A stretch of DNA of 64,000 nt from Rhizobium sp. BT04 (GCF_030053135.1 NZ_CP125651.1:372001-436000); one strand, 5' to 3'. Numbered from the stretch's first letter, positions 18,813 through 27,341 are shown. Made by a program: numbers and translations. The notes: generated from the letters alone by a model not told the origin.

Positions 18813-20378
18813 TTACTTCCGCGCTATATTCCAGTAGACCGGGGCCGGAGGCGTGAGGATGCCGGTCAGATTGTCCCGATAGGCGCGGATCTGGTATTGG
18901 CTGCCGATCGGAACGTAAGGCACGGTCTCAACGGCCCGCAGCTGGATTTTTTCGGCCAGCGTTTTGCGCTGCGCCTGGTCGGTGAGACCTGCGAACTGCG
19001 TGCGCATGGTTTCGATCTGCTCATCGCAAGGCCAGCCGAACCAGGCCTTCTCGCAGTTCGAGCGCAGGCCGAGGTGACCGACCGGCTCCAGAAAGTCGAG
19101 CCCGCCCGGACCGGAAATGAAGATCGACCAGCCCCCCTTGTCGACCGGCTCCTTGCTCTGGCGGCGGCTGGTAACGGTGGCCCAGTCCATGGCCTCCACG
19201 CGCGTCTTGATGCCGATGTCCTTCAAGAGCTGGTCGGTCACGGTGACGAAGGCATGGATATTGGCGTTTTCGGTCGCGTCCAGCAACACCGCGGGCGTGC
19301 CGTCATAACCGCTCTCGGCCACCAGGGCGCGGGCCTTTTCCAGGTCCGGTGTGGGGAACCCGGCTTTGGTCACGTAGGGGGAAGAGCACGAATAGAAGGA
19401 CTGGCACGCCTTGCCGAGCGAAGCATCCGTGATGACGGCGGCGAGGAAGTCATCGCCGTTGACCGCCGTCAGCAACGCCTTGCGCAGCAGAGGATTGTTG
19501 AACGGCGGCTGGATCGTGTTCAGGCGGATCTGCTGCGCGACGCCGATATCATCCTGGTTCGCCACGGCAACGCCCTCTGCCTCCTTGGCAAGCGGAATGA
19601 GATCGGCCGCGAGATCCTCGTCGATATCGATCTCGCCCTTGCGCAGGGCATCGAGCGCCGTCTGCTGATCCGGAATGATCATCCATTCGACGCGGTCGAT
19701 CTTGACGACCTTGCCGCCGGACAGGCCGCTCGCCTCCTCGCTGCGCGGCACGTAATAGGGGTTCTTCGCAAATGCCAGTTTTGCGCCTGGAACCCATTCA
19801 TCGGCGAGGAAGATGAAAGGCCCGGAACCGGTGTGGTCCTTGACCGCTTCGTTCGCAGGCGTGGCATCGGCAATGCGCGCAGGCATGATGAAAGGCACGG
19901 GAGCACCGGCCTTCCCCAGCGCATCGAGCACCAGACCCCAGCTTTCCGACAGAGTGAGCGTGAAGCGACGATCGTCCTGAGCGGTCCAATTGGCGCCCTT
20001 GGCGACGAGTTGCTGGCCGAGGCTGTCGTTTGCACTCCAGCGCTTCAGCGAGGCAATGACGTCGGCCGACGTCACCGGGCTTCCGTCGCTGAACTTGAGC
20101 GCTTCTCTCAGCGTGAACGTGTAGGTCTTTCCATCGTCGGATTTCGACCAGGTATCGACCATCTGCGGCTTGACGGCGAGCGACGCATCCATGGCGAACA
20201 GCGTGTCGTAGACCATGTAGCCGTAGTTTCGCGCCATCGAATCCGAACCCAGATGGGGATCGAGCGCTTTGACGTCGCCCGATGGCTTGATCCGCAAGGT
20301 GTCGGCGGCAAGTGCGGTTCCCGACGCAAGGGCCATCGCCAGCGCCAGAAGCGCGCCGGTCAATTTCAGAGATTTCAT
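18813..20378 (-). CDS. ABC transporter solute-binding protein, family 5
   Basis: Periplasmic binding protein of 521 residues (DppA/OppA/AgpA family). The ATG at 20378 follows GGAGGAACCAAC and opens a Sec signal peptide (MKSLKLTGALLALAMALASG, cleavage expected after TALA). Family landmarks are DVKALDPHLGSDS, YTFTLREALKFSDGSPVTSAD and GPFIFLADEWVPG. It is encoded between the ROK regulator (19 nt upstream) and the permeases. A ROK regulator points to a sugar or glycoside ligand, although this SBP family also binds peptides, opines and nickel. Confidence 0.92.
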   Translation of the reverse strand: MKSLKLTGALLALAMALASGTALAADTLRIKPSGDVKALDPHLGSDSMARNYGYMVYDTLFAMDASLAVKPQMVDTWSKSDDGKTYTFTLREALKFSDGSPVTSADVIASLKRWSANDSLGQQLVAKGANWTAQDDRRFTLTLSESWGLVLDALGKAGAPVPFIMPARIADATPANEAVKDHTGSGPFIFLADEWVPGAKLAFAKNPYYVPRSEEASGLSGGKVVKIDRVEWMIIPDQQTALDALRKGEIDIDEDLAADLIPLAKEAEGVAVANQDDIGVAQQIRLNTIQPPFNNPLLRKALLTAVNGDDFLAAVITDASLGKACQSFYSCSSPYVTKAGFPTPDLEKARALVAESGYDGTPAVLLDATENANIHAFVTVTDQLLKDIGIKTRVEAMDWATVTSRRQSKEPVDKGGWSIFISGPGGLDFLEPVGHLGLRSNCEKAWFGWPCDEQIETMRTQFAGLTDQAQRKTLAEKIQLRAVETVPYVPIGSQYQIRAYRDNLTGILTPPAPVYWNIARK

Positions 20379-20397
20379 GTTGGTTCCTCCCACAGTG

Positions 20398-21591
20398 TTA
20401 AGGGTTCATGCTTTCCGTTCCGGCCTGCGCCAGGACGTTCTCCTCCTCCTGAGCGGGTTGGGCTCCGCGCTTCAGGTAACCGAATGTGGCCAGCGACAGG
20501 GCGGCCGCAGGCTCACTTCCCAGTTCGGACTGAACGAAATTCAGCACGACGGAGCCGGCTCCGCCGAGCAGGCAGCTATCGATGCCGGCCAGAATCGACG
20601 CCCGTCCGGCCTCGCCGAGATTTGCGGGCCATCCACCCAGGAAGACGCGCCGCGTTCTGACGAGGTTCAGAGCGTTGCCGATCGCCATGCCGAGCCGGGA
20701 CAGTCGGGCATTGAGATCCGCGCCGGTCTTCTCGCTGATCGGAACCCTCTGCGGCCAGGCATCACCGAGGGCCAGAAGCTCCACTTCGTCGATCTTCAGC
20801 CGCGGCGCGATGGCGCTTGTCGACAGATAGGCTTCGAGGCATCCGAAGTGACCGCAGCGGCATTGCGGACCCTTCGGGTCCATGACCATATGCCCGATCT
20901 CGCATGTCGTGACCTCGCCATTGCCCCAGAATTCGCTGACAAGGGCAGCCGCCACGCCATGACCGGCGAAAACATAGAGGTAATCGTCGCTCACGCCGGC
21001 CGTTCCCAGCGTTAGCCGCTGATTGATGGCCCGGGCGACAATGGAATTGGCGATCTCGACAGGTACGCCGGGAAAACTTGCATCGAGCCTTTCCAGGGTC
21101 TCGGAAGGATTGAGCATCACGATCGGATTTGCCGCCCGGCGCGGATCGTAACCGGGAACCGAGACACCGACGAGATGGAGCTGCAACCGCGAACGCTCGG
21201 CACAATCGGCCAAGGCGGCGACGGCGGTTCCGATGACTTGCGATACCGCTTCCGCCGACGCGCCGTCTTTCAGATCGAACCGCTCCGAGAACACACGGTC
21301 GCCGGCCAGGGTGGCGACACCTGCATGGACACGATTGCTCGAGACTTCCAAAGCGCCGAGATAACGATTTTTGCTTAAAGTAAGAATTGCGCTGGGACCA
21401 CCGGGATATTCCGCAGGCTGCCGCTTTTCGGAGAGCACGCCCTCAGAGCGCAATTCCGAGACGATGCGCGAGACGCTTGCCTCTGTAAGGCCCACATTGT
21501 CAGCAATATCGGTGCGAAAGCTGCCTTTCTTCTTCCAGACATAATTCAAGACGGCAGCGCGCGTCTCCTGGCGACTCCTCGCAAGCCTCAC
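20398..21591 (-). CDS. ROK-family transcriptional regulator (NagC/XylR type)
   Basis: 397 residues. An N-terminal winged helix-turn-helix (about 12-65; TDIADNVGLTEASVSRIVSEL) is joined to a ROK sugar-kinase-like domain. The ROK zinc motif is present as CRCGHFGCLEAY. The start is a GTG with GGGAGGG upstream. It is the first gene of the ABC importer-esterase operon, with only 19 nt before the binding-protein gene, so it probably regulates its own operon in response to a sugar. An AT-rich palindrome 28 nt upstream is a candidate operator. Confidence 0.9.
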   Translation of the reverse strand: MRLARSRQETRAAVLNYVWKKKGSFRTDIADNVGLTEASVSRIVSELRSEGVLSEKRQPAEYPGGPSAILTLSKNRYLGALEVSSNRVHAGVATLAGDRVFSERFDLKDGASAEAVSQVIGTAVAALADCAERSRLQLHLVGVSVPGYDPRRAANPIVMLNPSETLERLDASFPGVPVEIANSIVARAINQRLTLGTAGVSDDYLYVFAGHGVAAALVSEFWGNGEVTTCEIGHMVMDPKGPQCRCGHFGCLEAYLSTSAIAPRLKIDEVELLALGDAWPQRVPISEKTGADLNARLSRLGMAIGNALNLVRTRRVFLGGWPANLGEAGRASILAGIDSCLLGGAGSVVLNFVQSELGSEPAAALSLATFGYLKRGAQPAQEEENVLAQAGTESMNP

Positions 21592-21618
21592 AACGCCGCC
21601 CTCCCAGCGATTTCATTC

Positions 21619-21634
21619 TTACTTAATGTAATAA
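21619..21634. promoter_or_regulatory. Candidate ROK operator upstream of the importer operon
   Basis: TTACTTAATGTAATAA holds the inverted repeat TTAC-N5-GTAA in an AT-rich patch, 28-43 nt before the GTG of the ROK gene. ROK repressors of the NagC/Mlc/XylR group bind AT-rich palindromes of this size. A similar sequence (ATTCTTACTT, minus strand, about 21379-21388) occurs inside the ROK coding region and could be an auxiliary site or chance. Confidence 0.4.
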
Positions 21635-21801
21635 TTGATACGCGGCGTGTGCCGAATTGTCAACCGGGACGCCAGCGGCAACCAGACCAGTTGTCGCCGG
21701 GCCGGCAATGGTGCATTGCTTGCTGATTGCGGATCGGCCTTCTGCAGGAAGCGCAATGGCCGCAAACGATGCGAGAACTCTTCAGTGACGAGGAAGATGA
21801 A

Positions 21802-22323
21802 GTGACGACAAGAAGCGTTTTCGGCGGCATGGGACGCTTGCCGGTCATCGCGCCGGTCGCCCTGGCGACCGTGCTGTGTTCACATGGCTCTGCCGGTGCG
21901 GCACCAGGAGACCTGCAATGGACGCAGGATCCGGGCAGCCATTGCACATTCGTCGCGCCGGTCTCCCTGACCAGCGGCCCGACCTTCTGGATCGGCGCCT
22001 GCGTCGACGGCAAGGCGTCCGGGGAAGGCATGCTGCGCCGCCGGGATGGCGACAAGGCGGGAGCAGCCTTCTTCGGCCGGATGAAGGACGGCGTTCCCGA
22101 GATCGGCGTCGTCGATCTGAGCGAAGGATATAGAGCCGGCAGTTTCAGCGACGGCGACATCGGCGGGCAGACCGAGTCCGATCCGCAGAACCGGATAGAC
22201 GCCTTTCGCATCGCGGCCGAAGCAGCCCGGCTGGTCGGCGCCAAATATGCCGCCGAGAAGAATGCGGGATCTGCCCGCCTTTACGAGGAGCTTGCCAAGA
22301 CACTGGAACTGCAGACGGATTGA
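21802..22323 (+). CDS. Exported protein with MORN-like glycine-rich segment, function unknown
   Basis: 173 residues from a GTG that has AGGAAGA 4 nt upstream; an in-frame ATG at 21769 is the alternative. A basic N-terminus and hydrophobic stretch (GRLPVIAPVALATVLCSHG) ending in SAGAAPG looks like a signal peptide. The mature part has a MORN-like run, with spaced Gly and aromatic residues (ASGEGMLRRRDGD, AAFFGRMKDGVPEIGV, GYRAGSFSDGD). I do not recognise the family. It is followed 2 nt later by the SUKH-type gene, so the two form one unit. It may be an exported partner of that protein. Confidence 0.6.
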   Translation: MTTRSVFGGMGRLPVIAPVALATVLCSHGSAGAAPGDLQWTQDPGSHCTFVAPVSLTSGPTFWIGACVDGKASGEGMLRRRDGDKAGAAFFGRMKDGVPEIGVVDLSEGYRAGSFSDGDIGGQTESDPQNRIDAFRIAAEAARLVGAKYAAEKNAGSARLYEELAKTLELQTD

Positions 22324-22325
22324 GC

Positions 22326-23447
22326 ATGAGCGAGAGTCTGCAACGGCGATCTTTTCTGACAGGGCTATGGGCAGCACTGTCGGCAATATTTGGAGCCAGC
22401 ATGCCTGCGGCCGCGACGAACCAACCGCAGCAGAGCGCTGAAGGCCGCGAAGGCAGGGCTGGCATCCACCCCTGGCTCGGGGTCGGAGAGCAGTTGACCG
22501 CTGACGTCCTGCTGGACGGCAAGGTGCTGGCGCGGCTGGACGACACAGCGACGCTTCCCGGCTTGAAAAAGCTGCCGGCGGTGGTGTTCGACTTGCCGCG
22601 GGGACTGAAGCGGCTGCAACTGCGCGGCTCGCTGAGGGACGCCGACGGCCGGGCTGGATTGTTCTCGAAAACATGGACCGTACGCGACATGGCCCCGATT
22701 TCGACTCCGCTCTATGACGGCTCACGGCCATTGATCGAACGGGTGCGGGCTTTTGTAGAGAAAACCGAACTGGCGGAAGTGGCCGCTCCCCGGCTGCCCG
22801 CCGGCACGACGGCGGAAGCGGCTTTCCAGCAGTTGGAGCGGCGTCTGCATGTTCAACTGCCGGCGCCGCTGCGGCAACTGCTCGGCGAAGCGGACATACA
22901 GATCGACGACTCCTATTTCCTGGCGCCACAGGACCTCGGGACGGTGAGCGAATTGCTGCTGAAGGGTTGGGGTTATACGCGCAACGGCGGCCCGACCGCA
23001 TTGGATACCTTGCTGCCGGAGACCGTACGGGCTCGCTACGACCGCAGCGTGGCGGTGTTCGTGGAGGTAGGCGACGGGTTTGGCGCCCTCGCCTGGGATC
23101 CGGCAGGGGTCACTCCGCGGGAGCCACCCAACACCTGGGCCGATAAGGGCAATCCCGGCGCCCGGCCTGCCACATCCAATGAGGGTGTGTGGTACTGGCT
23201 GCATCAGGAGCACATAGACGAGCCCGAGCTGCTGCTCGACGACAACTATCAACCCAAAAGCGCGGAAGCCGCGCTCATCAACGTGTTCCAGCGCTTCGCG
23301 CTGTCCCAGGCCGCTTATCCCGAGACCGAGGACGAGCTGGTCATCGACAGCGCCCATCCGCGCAATCTGCTGCAGCTCAGTTTCGACGGGCCGAAGAAAC
23401 CACGGCTCTGGTTCCGCAGCTACGATTACCACTATAGCCTCTATTGA
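22326..23447 (+). CDS. SMI1/KNR4 (SUKH)-family protein with Tat-type signal
   Basis: 373 residues. The N-terminus has a twin-arginine motif (QRRSFLTGLWAAL) and a hydrophobic stretch ending in MPAAA, suggesting Tat export. The second half contains a SUKH/SMI1-type domain: AFQQLERRLHVQLPAPLRQL and FLAPQDLGTVSELL, then a long acidic C-terminal part. SUKH proteins are best known as cytoplasmic immunity proteins of polymorphic toxins, so an export signal would be unusual. No toxin gene is adjacent. The ATG at 22326 is preferred over the TTG two codons earlier. The SUKH assignment is by eye and moderate. Confidence 0.65.
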   Translation: MSESLQRRSFLTGLWAALSAIFGASMPAAATNQPQQSAEGREGRAGIHPWLGVGEQLTADVLLDGKVLARLDDTATLPGLKKLPAVVFDLPRGLKRLQLRGSLRDADGRAGLFSKTWTVRDMAPISTPLYDGSRPLIERVRAFVEKTELAEVAAPRLPAGTTAEAAFQQLERRLHVQLPAPLRQLLGEADIQIDDSYFLAPQDLGTVSELLLKGWGYTRNGGPTALDTLLPETVRARYDRSVAVFVEVGDGFGALAWDPAGVTPREPPNTWADKGNPGARPATSNEGVWYWLHQEHIDEPELLLDDNYQPKSAEAALINVFQRFALSQAAYPETEDELVIDSAHPRNLLQLSFDGPKKPRLWFRSYDYHYSLY

Positions 23448-23457
23448 GAGGCGCAGC

Positions 23458-24309
23458 TCACTCGGCGAGCCTGACGATGCCGTATGGATTGAACTTGAAC
23501 TCGTCCACTTCGTAGGTGGAATCGAAGGAGAGGCTTGCCCGACGCTCCTTCAGCGTCGGCTCGAGTCCCCGACCGGCGATCTCGTCGGCGACCGCATCGA
23601 TGATGGCGACGATCTCCCGTTCGCTGCCGGCTGTCTCAGGCACATAGACCTCCGGCAATCCGACGAGATGGAAGCCGACGCTCTCCAGATACCCCCGTGC
23701 AGAGAGCGGCCGCTTCGCAAAGGCCAGCCGGCCGATCCGTTGCTCCGCAAGCCGGTCGGCCGCCTTCTGCGCCGCGTCTGCCTGCCGGATCAGCTCTCTC
23801 CACCGATCGAGCCCATGTGCGATACCGGCACTTTCACCCTTCACGGCAACCGCCCCCGCGCCGATCAAGCGGTCGACGAGGCAAAGCGCCAGCATCGAAA
23901 TCTTCACCGTCTCCGCCTGCGACATGCTCGGCCCGAGGATGTAGAGGACGGATTGATGACCGGCGACGGCTTGTTCGTCCGCCTGATCCCACGCATCGGG
24001 CTCGACCCGATCCCAGCAGACGTCGAACGACCGGCTCATCCGGTCGTCCGGCTCGGCCTGCGAATAATCATCGTCAATGCTGAATCCGGTGGCAAAGTCA
24101 CGGATCGCCTGCGATGCCGCCTCGGAGAGATGGCTCAGGTCGCGATCCCGCCCGAGGAAACACAGGACATGCCGAGGGGTCACCGACGATGCTTCCTCCT
24201 GCGTCGTCGTTTCTTCGCCGAATTCCGAGCTGGATTCCTTGCCCAGGGTTGGTTTCCAGCCGATCATGGCCCATATGGACCCGAGGAGCGCGCGACGCAT
24301 GAGCTTCAT
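23458..24309 (-). CDS. Uncharacterised protein, possibly DUF4261-like
   Basis: 283 residues, with GGAAGG 4 nt before the ATG. The first 20 residues are basic then hydrophobic (LMRRALLGSIWAMIGW) and may be a weak membrane anchor. An acidic linker follows (about 25-42), then a folded domain with ALCLVDRLIGAGAVAVKGES and, near the C-terminus, ESVGFHLVGLPEVYVP. These two patches are reminiscent of DUF4261 proteins, but I cannot confirm it. It converges on the SUKH-type gene with 10 nt between stops. The three genes here look like a small accessory group of unknown role. Confidence 0.55.
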   Translation of the reverse strand: MKLMRRALLGSIWAMIGWKPTLGKESSSEFGEETTTQEEASSVTPRHVLCFLGRDRDLSHLSEAASQAIRDFATGFSIDDDYSQAEPDDRMSRSFDVCWDRVEPDAWDQADEQAVAGHQSVLYILGPSMSQAETVKISMLALCLVDRLIGAGAVAVKGESAGIAHGLDRWRELIRQADAAQKAADRLAEQRIGRLAFAKRPLSARGYLESVGFHLVGLPEVYVPETAGSEREIVAIIDAVADEIAGRGLEPTLKERRASLSFDSTYEVDEFKFNPYGIVRLAE

Positions 24310-24385
24310 GAAGCCTTCCGTTCGGTCGAATGTTCACGGCTCAGCCTTGTAAACATCTGAATTCCGAAACGAAAGCAGGATCATC

Positions 24386-24478
24386 ATGAAAGAGATGATG
24401 CCGTCGCGCGCCATCAACTTCCTGCGCGAGAACTACACGACCGATGTCGCGTTGGGCCCGCTGCGGGCTGCGGAGTAA
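24386..24478 (+). CDS. 30-residue upstream ORF before the P5C-reductase-like gene
   Basis: ATG at 24386 with AGGA 5 nt upstream, reading MKEMMPSRAINFLRENYTTD and ten more residues to TAA. The stop is 4 nt before the ATG of the following gene, and the ribosome site of that gene (GGAG, 24472-24475) lies inside this frame, so translation would be coupled. It could be a leader peptide, a remnant of a longer gene or chance. It has no recognised relatives. Confidence 0.3.
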   Translation: MKEMMPSRAINFLRENYTTDVALGPLRAAE

Positions 24479-24482
24479 TCAC

Positions 24483-25265
24483 ATGACCGTCAACAGCATT
24501 GGATTCGTCGGCACCGGCGCCATCACCGAAGCAATGGTTCGCGGGCTTCTCACCGAGCCGGCCTATGCCTCCGCGATGCACGTTTCTCCACGAAGCGCTC
24601 ACATCGCCGCGACACTGGCAGACGAATTTGCTGCCGTGAGGGTTGCCGAGGACAACCAGGACGTCGTCGATCGCAGCGACATGGTGTTCCTGGCAATACG
24701 GCCACAGGTCGCCGAGGAGGTCGTGCGAGGGCTTTCGTTTAAGGCCGGCCAGAGGATCGTCAGCGTCGTGGCGGCGACGGAGCGTCAGGCGCTGCTCGAC
24801 TGGATCGGCGCCGACGTGCATCTCGTCCAGGCGATCCCCCTGCCCTTCGTCGCAAGGCGGCAAGGGGTGACCGCCGTCTATCCGCCCGATACCGCCGTTG
24901 CAGCGCTGTTCGATGCGCTCGGAACGGCTGTGCAATGCCAGTCGAGGAAGGAATACGATCTTCTCGCAGCCGCGAGCGCCGTCATGTCGACCTATTTCGG
25001 CATCATGGAGCAGGTTACCGTCTGGCTGGAAGGAGGCGGGCTCGAAAGGACGAAGGGACAGGCTTACATCGCCCCGCTCTTCGCAAGCCTGGCGCAGAAG
25101 GCGAACAGCCCCGGCAACGAACCGTTCAGCGCGCTGAGCCGCGAATTCGCGACCAAGGGCGGGCTGAACGAGCAGGTTTTCTCAGACTTCGATAAGAGGG
25201 GCGGCCTTGCCGCACTGACCGCCGCCCTCGACGGCGTACTTGCCCGGATCGAGGGCAGGAACTAG
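24483..25265 (+). CDS. Pyrroline-5-carboxylate-reductase-like NAD(P) dehydrogenase
   Basis: 260 residues, ProC superfamily (F420_oxidored/P5CR fold). The Rossmann motif is GFVGTGAITEAMVRG near the N-terminus, with FLAIRPQVAEEVV after strand 5 and the P5CR dimerisation region LAAASAVMSTYFGIMEQV. True ProC has a highly conserved PNxPA-type motif; here the equivalent is AIPLPFVARR, so the substrate may not be P5C. The ATG at 24483 is preceded by GGAG 7 nt upstream. The stop overlaps the stop of the convergent PuuR-like gene by 4 nt. Confidence 0.8.
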   Translation: MTVNSIGFVGTGAITEAMVRGLLTEPAYASAMHVSPRSAHIAATLADEFAAVRVAEDNQDVVDRSDMVFLAIRPQVAEEVVRGLSFKAGQRIVSVVAATERQALLDWIGADVHLVQAIPLPFVARRQGVTAVYPPDTAVAALFDALGTAVQCQSRKEYDLLAAASAVMSTYFGIMEQVTVWLEGGGLERTKGQAYIAPLFASLAQKANSPGNEPFSALSREFATKGGLNEQVFSDFDKRGGLAALTAALDGVLARIEGRN

Positions 25266-25810
25266 AAAGTCGGCGGCGTGCAGGCGCTGATGACTTCGCA
25301 AGGCACCGGCCCGACGCAGCGGAAGCGGTGCGGGCGCCTGCTTTCAAAATAGTAGGCATCACCCGGTCCGAGGATCCGCCGCTCGTCATCGACGGTCACC
25401 TCGAGCCTTCCCGAGAGGACGATCCCGCCCTCCTCCCCCTCGTGAACAAGCGGAATCTTTCCGGTATCGGCGCCCGGCTGGTAACATTCCTTGAGGATTT
25501 GCAGGCTGCGCCCGAACAGGTTCTCCCCAACCTGCCTGTAGGAGATGGCGCCCTTGCCGATCTCCACCAGTTCCTCGGCCGCATAGAAGGCCTTCCTTGG
25601 ACGCTCGGGCTCGAAGGCGAAGAATTCCGCCAGCCCAATGGGGATGCCGTCGAGAATTCGTTTCAAGGCCCCGACCGAGGGGTTGGAGGCGTTCGATTCG
25701 ATCAGCGAAATCGTCGAATTGGGCACGCCCGTCCGTTTGGCGAGCTCACGCTGGGAAAGCTTGTGGGCGATACGGAGATGGCGAAGGCGGCTGCCGATAT
25801 CGACTGACAT
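25262..25810 (-). CDS. XRE-cupin transcriptional regulator, PuuR type
   Basis: 182 residues. An HTH_3 domain (about 8-62; LSQRELAKRTGVPNSTISLI) is fused to a cupin domain (about 108-178; HEGEEGGIVLSGRLEV and GPGDAYYFESRRPHRFR). Regulators with this architecture (PuuR of E. coli) control polyamine or amino-acid catabolism. It is divergent from the omega-aminotransferase gene 142 nt away and tail-to-tail with the P5CR-like gene, and probably controls one or both. An inverted repeat in the shared intergenic region is a candidate binding site. Confidence 0.88.
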   Translation of the reverse strand: MSVDIGSRLRHLRIAHKLSQRELAKRTGVPNSTISLIESNASNPSVGALKRILDGIPIGLAEFFAFEPERPRKAFYAAEELVEIGKGAISYRQVGENLFGRSLQILKECYQPGADTGKIPLVHEGEEGGIVLSGRLEVTVDDERRILGPGDAYYFESRRPHRFRCVGPVPCEVISACTPPTF

Positions 25811-25834
25811 GGTGCGGTCCGTTTGTGTTGTTCA

Positions 25835-25858
25835 GAATATCGAAAATGTTATATATTC
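25835..25858. promoter_or_regulatory. Candidate operator between PuuR-like and aminotransferase genes
   Basis: GAATAT (25835-25840) and ATATTC (25853-25858) form an inverted repeat with a 12-nt spacer, within a local AT-rich patch of otherwise GC-rich DNA. It sits 25 nt before the ATG of the regulator gene and 95 nt before the aminotransferase ATG, where a shared operator would be expected. Confidence 0.4.
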
Positions 25859-25952
25859 ATCCATTTAATTTCAATCACTTGCACCAGCAAAGAAAAGGAC
25901 TTGTTTGACGGATGGAAATTGCCATTCTCGGCGCCGACCATAGGAGGCCAGG

Positions 25953-27287
25953 ATGGACCAGATCAGCAACACGAACGCGCCCGTGCTCGATAATTTCTGG
26001 ATGCCGTTCACCGCGAACCGGCAATTCAAAGCAACGCCGCGCCTTCTGGCAGCCGCTGAGGGCATGTATTACACCGACGTCGATGGAAATCAGGTTCTTG
26101 ACGGCACGGCCGGGCTCTGGTGCTGCAATGCCGGCCACGGCCGCAAGAAGATCGCCCAGGCGGTCGAGCGGCAGCTTGCGACGCTCGACTATGCCCCGAC
26201 CTTCCAGATGGGCCATCCGATCGCCTTCGACTTCGCCGCCAAACTGGCGGCGAACGCGCCGGGCGGCCCGGAAGCCAAGCTCGACCGGGTCTTCTTCACC
26301 GGCTCCGGCTCGGAATCGGTCGATACGGCGCTGAAGATCGCCATCGCATACCAGCGTGCGATCGGCCAGGGCACGCGCACGCGGATCATCGGGCGCGAAA
26401 AAGGGTATCATGGCGTCGGCTTCGGCGGCATTTCCGTCGGCGGCCTCGTCAACAACCGGCGGGTCTTCCCGCAAATACCGGCCGACCATATGCGCCACAC
26501 GCTCGACGTCGAGCGCAATGCGTTCTCGAAGGGGCTTCCCGCGCACGGCGTGGAACTTGCCGACGATCTCGAACGCCTGGTGCAGCTGCACGGTGCCGAA
26601 ACCATCGCCGCCGTCATCGTCGAGCCGATGTCGGGATCGGCGGGCGTGGTCCTGCCGCCGAAGGGCTATCTGGAAAAGCTGCGCGCCACTGCCGACAAAT
26701 ACGGCATCCTGCTGATTTTCGACGAGGTCATTACCGGCTTCGGCCGTCTCGGCACGCCTTTCGCGGTGGACTATTTCGGCGTCGTGCCCGATCTCGTCAC
26801 CACGGCCAAGGGCCTCACCAACGGCGCGATCCCCATGGGCGCGGTCTTTGCCAGCCGCAAGGTCTATGACGGCCTGATGGTCGGGCCGGAAAATGCCATC
26901 GAGCTCTTCCACGGCTATACCTATTCCGGCCATCCGGTCGCCTGCGCCGCCGGCGTCGCCACCCTCGAAATCTACGAGGAGGAAGGCCTGCTGACCCGCG
27001 CGTCCGAGCTTGCCGACCACTGGCAGGACGGCCTGCATTCGCTGAAAGGCCTGCCTCATGTCGTCGACATCCGCAATCTCGGCCTGGTCGGCGCGGTCGA
27101 ACTGGCGCCCCGTGACGGGGCACCGGGAACACGCGGCTACGACGTCTTCGTCGACTGCTTCAACAAGGGCCTGCTGATCCGGGTGACCGGCGACATCATC
27201 GCGCTGTCGCCGCCGCTCATCATCGAGAAAGGCCAGATCGACACGATCGTCTCGACGCTCGGCGATGCGCTGAAGCGCGCGGCATAG
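25953..27287 (+). CDS. Class III omega-amino acid:pyruvate aminotransferase
   Basis: PLP-dependent class III aminotransferase, 444 residues. The PLP lysine is K286 in TTAKGLTNGAIPMGAV. Other family motifs are FFTGSGSESVDTALKIA, KGYHGVGFGG, VIVEPMSGSAGV and LIFDEVITGFGR. The N-terminus NFWMPFTANRQFK is typical of the beta-alanine/putrescine-pyruvate transaminase group, and transamination with pyruvate would yield alanine. That fits the neighbouring alanine racemase and D-amino-acid dehydrogenase genes. AGGAGG lies 6 nt upstream of the ATG. The exact amino donor is not determined. Confidence 0.92.
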   Translation: MDQISNTNAPVLDNFWMPFTANRQFKATPRLLAAAEGMYYTDVDGNQVLDGTAGLWCCNAGHGRKKIAQAVERQLATLDYAPTFQMGHPIAFDFAAKLAANAPGGPEAKLDRVFFTGSGSESVDTALKIAIAYQRAIGQGTRTRIIGREKGYHGVGFGGISVGGLVNNRRVFPQIPADHMRHTLDVERNAFSKGLPAHGVELADDLERLVQLHGAETIAAVIVEPMSGSAGVVLPPKGYLEKLRATADKYGILLIFDEVITGFGRLGTPFAVDYFGVVPDLVTTAKGLTNGAIPMGAVFASRKVYDGLMVGPENAIELFHGYTYSGHPVACAAGVATLEIYEEEGLLTRASELADHWQDGLHSLKGLPHVVDIRNLGLVGAVELAPRDGAPGTRGYDVFVDCFNKGLLIRVTGDIIALSPPLIIEKGQIDTIVSTLGDALKRAA

Positions 27288-27309
27288 AGCTGCGTCCGGC
27301 GTCTCGCTC

Positions 27310-27341
27310 GTCGGCGATCGGGCATTTGCTCCATCGCCGAC
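27310..27341. terminator. Stem-loop between convergent aminotransferase and dadA
   Basis: GTCGGCGAT (27310-27318) pairs perfectly with ATCGCCGAC (27333-27341) around a 14-nt loop, 22 nt after the aminotransferase stop and between convergent genes. No T-run is present on either side, so termination efficiency is uncertain. Confidence 0.5.

Noticed and set aside
21802..24309. Toxin-immunity module
   Set aside because: A SUKH-type protein is present, but no toxin, no cytoplasmic immunity arrangement and no secretion signature gene is adjacent.
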